6,418 bases of DNA. Origin: Saprospiraceae bacterium. GTDB lineage: Bacteria > Bacteroidota > Bacteroidia > Chitinophagales > Saprospiraceae. How positions within the stretch are numbered: position 1 is the first letter of the stretch; the number at the start of each line of letters is the position of its first letter. The notes beneath the pieces are model-generated. The model saw only the letters and a program-made list of their open reading frames with translations, was not told the origin of the DNA and ran no database searches. Shown here one piece after another: positions 1 through 5,296 of the stretch. The DNA is taken from NCBI GenBank assembly GCA_023300835.1, contig JALZVB010000257.1:1-6418 (forward strand), given 5' to 3'. The translations under genes were made by a program, and so were the position numbers.

Positions 1-801
1 AACGATAAACCAGCTGTACTAAAACCAACACCTCAAACGCCTATAGAACCCATTGCTACAGTAAGTAGTAAAAATAAAAATTGGAGAGTGGCTGTATTAG
101 GTGGATTCAATTATTCATTTTATGATCATGAGCTTGCATCTCTTGTTGATCCCGCTGTGACAACAGAAGAGTGGGACTTTTTAAATGAAACATCTGAGTT
201 CTCTAAGAGAAATTATAATGTTTCTGCTTCTGTAGAAAGATTTCTTGGTCGTGGCTTTTTTATTAAGTCAGGTTTAAGTTATTATGATCATGGACGAGTC
301 TTTACGGCAACGGATACAGTAATTATAGAAGGTCAATTTGATGAAGTAACAAGAGTTTATTTTAATAATGTATCCAATGAGACGGTAACAGTAACAGATC
401 TCGTACAGAGAAGAGAAGCAAGAGAAATATTAAGTAACAATAGACTGAATACACTGCAAATTCCACTAATGGCAGGTTTCCAAGTAGATGGAGAATATTT
501 AGACTTTACTTTTGGAATGGGAGTTGGGCTAAATTACTTTTTAAGATCAGCAGGTAAACACTTTGATCCATATACATTGGAAATTAAAGACTTTGACACC
601 GAATTTAATTTGGTCTCTGAGAAATCATTCAATATGACAGGTATGTTAGAATTGACCGCTGGTATCAAATTAGGTGATAATATGCGCATGTTTGCCACAA
701 TGGAGTACGGAAGATTCCTTAATGATGTTTCTGGACCTACAACCCTGAGTACTGGTTTAAATTACTACGGTGTAAAAGGAGGTGTAGCTTATATATTCTA
801 A
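1..801 (+). CDS. Outer-membrane beta-barrel protein, C-terminal part (5' end outside window)
   Basis: The reading frame is open from the first base, so the N-terminus lies outside the window. The GTG at 88 is an internal valine codon, not a start. The visible 266 residues begin with a proline/threonine-rich linker (about residues 4-20), followed from about residue 28 by alternating hydrophobic/polar strands with the segment RLNTLQIPLMAGF. That segment resembles the 'IPL..G' strand of the Bacteroidota PorT/OMP_b-brl family. The chain ends in GGVAYIF; a terminal aromatic residue in the last strand is the usual signal for BAM-assisted insertion. I infer a small outer-membrane barrel of about 8-10 strands joined by the linker to an unseen N-terminal region. 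Some Bacteroidota proteins place such a barrel after an N-terminal membrane anchor, but this cannot be checked here. No substrate or function can be assigned. The gene is followed after 43 bases by pnuC on the same strand, so co-transcription is possible. Confidence 0.8.
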   Translation, partial: NDKPAVLKPTPQTPIEPIATVSSKNKNWRVAVLGGFNYSFYDHELASLVDPAVTTEEWDFLNETSEFSKRNYNVSASVERFLGRGFFIKSGLSYYDHGRVFTATDTVIIEGQFDEVTRVYFNNVSNETVTVTDLVQRREAREILSNNRLNTLQIPLMAGFQVDGEYLDFTFGMGVGLNYFLRSAGKHFDPYTLEIKDFDTEFNLVSEKSFNMTGMLELTAGIKLGDNMRMFATMEYGRFLNDVSGPTTLSTGLNYYGVKGGVAYIF

Positions 802-803
802 CT

Positions 804-826
804 ACCTTATGCATTAATGATAAGGT
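804..826 (+). repeat. Short inverted repeat (hairpin) between the barrel gene and pnuC
   Basis: ACCTTAT (804-810) is perfectly complementary to ATAAGGT (820-826), and a CA/TG pair inside could extend the stem. It begins three bases after the barrel stop codon. No T-run follows, so it is not a convincing intrinsic terminator. It may be a weak or Rho-assisted end signal, or a stabilising 3' hairpin on the upstream message. No TAnnTTTG promoter box lies in the 43-base gap, which leaves open whether pnuC has its own promoter. Confidence 0.35.
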
Positions 827-844
827 TACAGAAACATATAATCC

Positions 845-1420
845 ATGGATAATCTATTGGCTGTAGAAATAGCTTCATCTGTCTTAGGTTTGATATTCAT
901 TACCCTTCTTATATACGAGAATATATGGTGCTGGTTTTTTGCAATAATTTCTGCAATTCTCAGTGTCTATTTGTTCTATCAATATAAACTGTATTCAGAG
1001 TCTATATTATACTTTTATTACATACTAAATGCTATTTATGGCTATTACATATGGTCTAGAGTGGATGAAGATGTTAGTATTATCAAAAAAGTAAGTCTAC
1101 GTTATCACACCATTGTCATTTCAATAGGTATTGTTTTCAGCCTTTTATTGGGATTTTTTTTCTACAAAAACTCAGATGCTGAAAGACCCTTCTGTGATGC
1201 AAGTTCTACAATATTTAGTTTTTTGGCCAGCTACCTAGAAGCTAATAAAATTCTATCAACTTGGATATATTGGATAGTAATCAATGCTTTTTCAGTATGG
1301 TTGTACATGGACAGACAACTCAAGGTATACGCTTTCTTAATGGTTGTTTACTTTCTGTTATCTATAGTAGGTTATATCCAATGGAAAAACCGTTTTCAGC
1401 AACATAAAGTAATACAGTGA
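845..1420 (+). CDS. pnuC: PnuC-family vitamin transporter (nicotinamide riboside or thiamine, PnuT-like)
   Basis: This 191-residue integral inner-membrane protein has about seven hydrophobic segments (near residues 5-23, 26-45, 52-70, 89-107, 118-133, 138-155 and 160-178). That matches the length and 3+1+3 helix layout of PnuC transporters. Family-like features include ENIWCWFFAI near the second helix, the LYSES...YGYYIW stretch (49-70), the W140-x-x-W143-x-x-x-N147 pattern in the substrate-binding half, and the closing GYIQW (176-180). PnuC proteins carry nicotinamide riboside by facilitated diffusion; a subgroup called PnuT, known in Bacteroidota, carries thiamine. The next gene encodes a NadR-type kinase in a 4-base overlap, which suits trapping nicotinamide riboside as NMN. 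However, a TPP riboswitch and a probable thiamine receptor follow directly, which suits PnuT. Sequence alone does not let me choose. The ATG at 845 fits because the first helix begins almost at once. I see no TPP riboswitch directly upstream of this gene. Confidence 0.88.
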   Translation: MDNLLAVEIASSVLGLIFITLLIYENIWCWFFAIISAILSVYLFYQYKLYSESILYFYYILNAIYGYYIWSRVDEDVSIIKKVSLRYHTIVISIGIVFSLLLGFFFYKNSDAERPFCDASSTIFSFLASYLEANKILSTWIYWIVINAFSVWLYMDRQLKVYAFLMVVYFLLSIVGYIQWKNRFQQHKVIQ

Positions 1421-1911
1421 CAGTATTAGTAACAGGCCCCGAGTCTACTGGTAAATCAAGATTAGCTGCCGAACTCAGTGTAAGACTCAACATACCTTTT
1501 GTATCAGAGTATGCCAGGTCATATTTAGAAAAAAATGGGCCTGATTATAATTATCAGGACCTAGAAATAATTGCTAAACAACACTTTGCAATTATACAGA
1601 CCCATCGCGCTAATAATGATTTGATACTTGATACCTTTCTTTTTAATATTTATGTGTGGTCAACTTATAAATATGGGAGATGTAGCAATTGGGTAATTGA
1701 TCATATGCAATATGTGTCATTCGACTATGTGTTATTATTAAAACCAGATATACCTTGGGAAAACGATCCATTAAGAGAGAACCCGGATAATGGAGAAGTC
1801 TTATTTAACTGTTTTAAGGATCTTTTTGATCAAATAAACCAACCTTATCATATTGTTTCTGGACTAGGAGACAGTAGGATTGAAAATGCAATAAAAGCTA
1901 TCACAAACTAA
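1417..1911 (+). CDS. NadR-type P-loop kinase (ribosylnicotinamide kinase-like, AAA_28 family)
   Basis: This 164-residue cytoplasmic ATP-binding protein resembles the C-terminal ribosylnicotinamide kinase domain of NadR. It has a Walker A motif GPESTGKS (residues 7-14), the family EYAR motif (31-34), LILDT (69-73) at the Walker B-like position, and DIPWENDPLR (111-120) matching the NadR 'DIPWv.DglR' lid segment. It lacks the NMN adenylyltransferase and DNA-binding domains of enterobacterial NadR, so it is a stand-alone kinase. The start is GTG at 1417, overlapping the pnuC TGA by four bases (GTGA). An in-frame stop at 1405-1407 leaves no other upstream start, and the P-loop strand begins at residue 2. 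This overlap points to translational coupling with pnuC. The expected reaction is ATP plus nicotinamide riboside giving NMN. Given the thiamine context, phosphorylation of thiamine or a thiamine precursor is an untested alternative. Confidence 0.82.
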   Translation: MTVLVTGPESTGKSRLAAELSVRLNIPFVSEYARSYLEKNGPDYNYQDLEIIAKQHFAIIQTHRANNDLILDTFLFNIYVWSTYKYGRCSNWVIDHMQYVSFDYVLLLKPDIPWENDPLRENPDNGEVLFNCFKDLFDQINQPYHIVSGLGDSRIENAIKAITN

Positions 1912-1922
1912 GATTCTTTTAT

Positions 1923-1930
1923 TAGTTTTG
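1923..1930 (+). promoter_or_regulatory. Candidate Bacteroidota -7 promoter box (TAGTTTTG)
   Basis: TAGTTTTG matches the Bacteroidota -7 consensus TAnnTTTG exactly. It would start transcription around 1935-1938, right at the 5' edge of the TPP aptamer, which is the expected placement for a riboswitch leader. I do not see a good TTG-type -33 element at the usual spacing, which lowers confidence. The box begins 12 bases after the upstream kinase stop codon. Confidence 0.45.
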
Positions 1931-1936
1931 AGTTTA

Positions 1937-2014
1937 CATAAATAGGGGTGCCTCGTATGAGTGCTGAGATTATACCCATTGAACCTGCTCAGGTAATGCT
2001 GAGAAGGAAAAATG
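1937..2014 (+). promoter_or_regulatory. TPP riboswitch aptamer (THI element)
   Basis: The leader of the TonB-dependent receptor carries the conserved thiamine pyrophosphate-binding RNA. Visible elements in order are GGGGTGC (1945-1951), a short P3 hairpin CTC/GAG (1952-1954 with 1959-1961), the conserved CTGAGA (1964-1969), ACCC (1974-1977) pairing with GGGT (1946-1949) as P2, TTGAACCTG (1979-1987), the P5 stem CTCAG/CTGAG (1988-1992 with 1999-2003) around GGTAAT, and AGG (2005-2007) pairing with CCT (1984-1986) as P4. These match the E. coli thiM/thiC-type aptamer element by element. The closing P1 stem is weak here (CAT 1937-1939 with ATG 2012-2014, perhaps extended through a bulge), so the outer boundaries are approximate. 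When bound to TPP, such elements lower expression of the downstream gene. The aptamer therefore ties the receptor at 2077 to thiamine supply. Confidence 0.93.
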
Positions 2015-2040
2015 ACTGATCCTATATCAGCTTCTCCAGC
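1998..2040 (+). promoter_or_regulatory. Probable riboswitch expression platform (alternative hairpin)
   Basis: The 3' strand of aptamer stems P4/P5 (GCTGAGAAG, 1998-2006) is complementary to CTTCTCCAGC (2031-2040), with one bulged C at 2036. A second stem, CTGAT/ATCAG (2016-2020 with 2026-2030), stacks directly inside it. This hairpin and the ligand-bound aptamer use the same bases, so they cannot form together. That is the arrangement expected of a riboswitch switching element. No strong T-run follows, so a classic terminator is not evident. Control at translation or through another structure is more likely, but this is inference. Confidence 0.5.
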
Positions 2041-2076
2041 CTTCCTCTACTTTATTCACTTAGGTAAATTATAATT

Positions 2077-4512
2077 ATGCAGAGGATTATTGGGACAATA
2101 ATATTACTATTCTTATCAATGGGCTTATCCATAGGTCAATACACGATTACAGGTAAAGTAAAAAATGATAATGGAGAAGGTCTTATCGGCGCTTCTATTT
2201 TTATAACTGATTCTGATTTTGCTACAATATCTGATTTTGATGGCAGTTATGTTATTGAAAATGTGCCTTCTGATAACATTACAATTAAGTGTAGTTATAT
2301 AGGTTATAATTCACAATCATTGACATTATTACTTGATGGAGATAGGGTATATAACATTATGATGGAAGGAAGCATGTATAATCTTGATGAAATTCAGATA
2401 AATGCAACCACTTCATTAGACATAAGTTCTCCTTTTTCATATCATGAATATTCTAAGCCTGAGATTAATTTAAAGAACCTGGGGCAAGATTTGCCATTTT
2501 TACTAGAGCATTCTCCGTCAGTAGTTGTGACTTCGGATGCTGGTGCAGGTATAGGATATACAGGTATGCGTATAAGAGGATCTGACCCAACTAGAGTAAA
2601 TGTTACAATCAATGGTGTTCCGCTTAATGATTCTGAAAGTCATGGTGTTTTCTGGGTTAACCTTCCTGACTTTGGTTCATCTACGGGTAAGATACAAGTC
2701 CAGAGAGGAGTTGGACCATCCTCAGTTGGGGCAGGTGCATTTGGGGCAACGGTTGGACTTAATACAACGGAATCAAGTGTTAATCCTTTTCTTCAAGTAG
2801 ATGGGACTTATGGCTCATATGGTACTAGGAAAATGTCTGTAAGTTTTGGTACTGGCTTAATGAATAATCAGTATTCAATAGAAGGTAGATATTCCAATAT
2901 AGAATCAGATGGTTATGTAGATCGTGCAACGTCTGATCTTACATCTTGGTTTTTTTCGGTTGCAAAAATAAGTAACAAAAGCTCACTTAGGTTAAATGCT
3001 TTCTCTGGAAAAGAAAGAACATACCAATCATGGTGGGGAGTGCCCGAGTCTAAATTAAGTGGAAGTGAGTCAGAACTACAAGCCCATATTGATAGAAATT
3101 TTTATTCTCCATCAGAAATATCTAATCTTTTGACCTCTGATAGAACCTACAATTTCTATACTTACGAGAATCAAGTAGATGATTACAGGCAATCACACTT
3201 TCAAGCTTTATACGCCTTGAAAGCTTCTGACAAATTAACACTAAATGCTACTGGCCATTATACAAGGGGTGAGGGATTTTTTGAAGAATCTAAACCTGGT
3301 TCTGATCTTCTTGATTATGGTTTTACAATGGAATCATTTATTGATGACCTCATTCAACAAAGGTGGTTAGACAATCATTTCTATGGCGCTATTTTTAATG
3401 CTGAATATGATTTTTCTGACAATATAGTTGTTACTGGTGGAACAGCTTGGAATAAGTATGATGGTAAGCATTTTGGAGATGTTATACGTACAGATAGTTT
3501 TAACCTTAGTTCTGTTGACCCTCAGTATTATTTCAGTGATGGATCTAAGACTGATTTCTCTCAGTTTATAAAGTTGAACTACGCGTTATCACCTAAGTTG
3601 ACATGGCAAGCTGATATACAACATAGGGGAATCGATTATAACACAGCTGGAACAGATAATGATGGGCAAGCTATAAATGTGGATACTACCTATAATTTCA
3701 TATCTCCCAAGCTAGGACTTAATTATAAGCTCTCTGAAACAAGTTCGGTCTATGTATCCGTGGCTCAAGCAAATAGAGAGCCCGTAAGATCAGACTTTGT
3801 TGATGCCGTTGGAACAGATGTGCCAGAACATGAAGAACTAATAGATTACGAGCTCGGATATAGAGGAGGAAGTAATAAACTAAAATGGAATACCAATCTA
3901 TACTACATGGACTATAAGAACCAACTCGTGTTGTCGGGAGCTGTTAATGATGTTGGGGCAGGTGTTAGAGTTAATGTAGATGACTCATACCGATTGGGTA
4001 TAGAATTATCATTAGACTACCAGATAACTGATAAATTGAAGTGGACTCCAAACCTTACATTAAGTAAAAACAAAATAAAAGAATTTGAAGAAGTGATTGT
4101 TGATTTTGTTTCTGAAGAAGCACCTCCTATTCTTATTCAACACAATGATACGGACATTACATTATCTCCAAGTATAATATCAGGTAGTCAGTTAACTTAT
4201 GGACTTACTGATGAACTTAATGTAACTTGGTTGAGCAAGTATGTAGGGAAACAATATCTTAACAATACTTCTGACGAATCTAAAACAATAGATGCTTATT
4301 GGGTCAATGACTTAATGTTTAATTATAGTCTTTCTACAGAGTTTATCTCCAAAGTTGAATTCAAGTTATTGTTGAATAATGTATTCAGCACAGTATATGA
4401 ATCTAACGGCTATACTTTCAATTACGCATTTGATGGAGCAGTGACATCAGAAAATTTTTATTATCCTCAAGCTCGTTTTAATGTGCTTGCTGGATTGAGT
4501 ATAAGGTTTTAA
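2077..4512 (+). CDS. TonB-dependent outer-membrane receptor, probably for thiamine
   Basis: This complete 811-residue TonB-dependent receptor begins with a signal peptide (residues 1-20, cleavage likely after SIG). A CarboxypepD_reg-like beta-sandwich follows (about 23-98, ITGKVKNDNGEGLIGASIFI onward), then a TonB-box-like LDEIQINAT (103-111), typical of this phylum. The plug domain (about 124-235) contains GMRIRG, INGVPLND and IQVQRGVGPSSVGAGAFG. A 22-strand-type barrel fills the rest and ends in LAGLSIRF with a terminal aromatic residue. It would import a ligand across the outer membrane using TonB/ExbBD energy. The TPP riboswitch in its leader indicates thiamine or a thiamine phosphate or precursor as ligand, as proposed for riboswitch-linked receptors (OMR1/OMthi) in Bacteroides. 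No SusD-like partner follows, which fits a small-molecule receptor rather than a glycan system. The ATG at 2077 is supported by the signal peptide. Transcription should stop at the hairpin 19 bases beyond the stop codon. Confidence 0.93.
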   Translation: MQRIIGTIILLFLSMGLSIGQYTITGKVKNDNGEGLIGASIFITDSDFATISDFDGSYVIENVPSDNITIKCSYIGYNSQSLTLLLDGDRVYNIMMEGSMYNLDEIQINATTSLDISSPFSYHEYSKPEINLKNLGQDLPFLLEHSPSVVVTSDAGAGIGYTGMRIRGSDPTRVNVTINGVPLNDSESHGVFWVNLPDFGSSTGKIQVQRGVGPSSVGAGAFGATVGLNTTESSVNPFLQVDGTYGSYGTRKMSVSFGTGLMNNQYSIEGRYSNIESDGYVDRATSDLTSWFFSVAKISNKSSLRLNAFSGKERTYQSWWGVPESKLSGSESELQAHIDRNFYSPSEISNLLTSDRTYNFYTYENQVDDYRQSHFQALYALKASDKLTLNATGHYTRGEGFFEESKPGSDLLDYGFTMESFIDDLIQQRWLDNHFYGAIFNAEYDFSDNIVVTGGTAWNKYDGKHFGDVIRTDSFNLSSVDPQYYFSDGSKTDFSQFIKLNYALSPKLTWQADIQHRGIDYNTAGTDNDGQAINVDTTYNFISPKLGLNYKLSETSSVYVSVAQANREPVRSDFVDAVGTDVPEHEELIDYELGYRGGSNKLKWNTNLYYMDYKNQLVLSGAVNDVGAGVRVNVDDSYRLGIELSLDYQITDKLKWTPNLTLSKNKIKEFEEVIVDFVSEEAPPILIQHNDTDITLSPSIISGSQLTYGLTDELNVTWLSKYVGKQYLNNTSDESKTIDAYWVNDLMFNYSLSTEFISKVEFKLLLNNVFSTVYESNGYTFNYAFDGAVTSENFYYPQARFNVLAGLSIRF

Positions 4513-4530
4513 AAAGATAACAACAGTGAT

Positions 4531-4582
4531 GCAATAAAAAAGCTGATTGATGAATTACACATCAATCAGCTTTTTTTATTGC
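4531..4582. terminator. Bidirectional intrinsic terminator between convergent genes
   Basis: AGCTGATTGATG (4541-4552) and CATCAATCAGCT (4560-4571) form a perfect 12-bp stem with a 7-base loop. An A-tract precedes the stem and a run of seven T follows it. The dyad extends through the tracts to GCAAT/ATTGC, with a one-base length difference. It lies 18 bases after the receptor stop codon and 14 bases past the stop codon of the opposing gene. It can therefore end both convergent transcripts. Confidence 0.92.
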
Positions 4583-4596
4583 GACTACCAGGTTTA

Positions 4597-5202
4597 CTAC
4601 AGATTGTACAGAAAACTAATCATATATTCTATTGTAGTGTATTGATCACGACCTTCGTTACTAAGTGCAAATAATACCTCAAATCCATATTTCCATTTTC
4701 CAAATCCAGACATATATCCTCCACCTAGTAAAGGGAAGTCTATGTTGAATCTGTCACTATTACTTAAAGGATCTCCTTGATAAGAAAAGAAATTGTATTC
4801 GCCCTTTAGGTAAATTTCTTCAGTAATTTTGAACCTTGGGTATATGTAAGCACCATAGTGAAATAGTGAAAAGTCAGGTTGAGTGAACTGCTGTTGATTA
4901 ATATTCACAAATTGATAAAACCATTTGACACCAACACCTGTAGTAAATCTATCTGTTATTTTGTAACCCACGCCACCTTTACCAGAGAAACTAAACCCGT
5001 TATTCAGTCCGATATTACCAATATGTATATCAAATGCCAATTTTTCCTTGAATGAAATAGTTTCTGTATCGTCTTGCCCACGACTGCTTGTTCTATTACT
5101 TGTCCTTTCTGACGTTCTAGAAGACCTTCTCTGACTGTATGCTTCTGTTGATATAATAGAAAATAAGAAGATTGTAAAGAGTATGATTAAATTATTTCTC
5201 AT
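4597..5202 (-). CDS. Small secreted beta-barrel protein with Arg-Thr-Ser repeat linker
   Basis: This 201-residue protein begins with a signal peptide (residues 1-23, STEAYS then Q) and has no lipobox cysteine. A basic low-complexity linker follows (24-42), built on a four-residue period: RTSE, RTSN, RTSS. The remainder (about 48-201) consists of short alternating strands rich in Gly, Tyr and Phe (GGVGYKITDRFTTGVGVKW, YPRFKITEEIYLKGEYNFF, GFEVLFAL), consistent with an 8-strand outer-membrane barrel. It ends in SFLYNL, without the terminal aromatic residue seen in the other two barrels of this window, although Tyr and Phe lie just before. I recognise no specific family or function. It sits 94 bases downstream of the stop codon of the T9SS-type protein on the same strand, with a candidate promoter between, so it is probably transcribed on its own. 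Confidence 0.82.
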   Translation of the reverse strand: MRNNLIILFTIFLFSIISTEAYSQRRSSRTSERTSNRTSSRGQDDTETISFKEKLAFDIHIGNIGLNNGFSFSGKGGVGYKITDRFTTGVGVKWFYQFVNINQQQFTQPDFSLFHYGAYIYPRFKITEEIYLKGEYNFFSYQGDPLSNSDRFNIDFPLLGGGYMSGFGKWKYGFEVLFALSNEGRDQYTTIEYMISFLYNL

Positions 5203-5281
5203 AATAACTATGCGTTTTATTGTCTTTAGCTTATAATTGTTAAAATGTAATATCCAACTACTTTATATGGATAGTATAATC

Positions 5282-5289
5282 CAAATATA
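5282..5289 (-). promoter_or_regulatory. Candidate Bacteroidota -7 promoter box (TATATTTG, minus strand)
   Basis: On the minus strand TATATTTG matches TAnnTTTG exactly. It lies in the 94-base gap between the two minus-strand genes and would give a leader of roughly 70-75 bases for the gene starting at 5202. No clear TTG-type -33 element is visible upstream. In AT-rich DNA a chance match is possible. Confidence 0.35.
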
Positions 5290-5296
5290 TTCAGAT

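Noticed and set aside
88..90. GTG as start codon of the first barrel protein
   Set aside because: The frame is open to base 1 with a plausible proline-rich linker, and no signal peptide follows this GTG; it is an internal valine.
507..514. TACTTTTG, an exact TAnnTTTG match inside the first barrel gene
   Set aside because: It is deep within a coding region, more than 300 bases from the next start, and such matches are expected by chance in AT-rich DNA.
1912..2076. Short open frames in the gap between the kinase and the receptor
   Set aside because: The gap is accounted for by the TPP riboswitch and its downstream switching region; no frame there is long enough or protein-like.
2600..2800. 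66-codon plus-strand open frame
   Set aside because: It lies wholly inside the plug region of the TonB-dependent receptor in another frame and has no recognisable protein features.
5264..5289. Imperfect hairpin (TGGAT/ATCCA with flanking TATA) as terminator of the minus-strand surface protein gene
   Set aside because: The stem is only five base pairs plus AT pairs through a bulge, with no T-run on the minus strand; it also overlaps the candidate promoter box.
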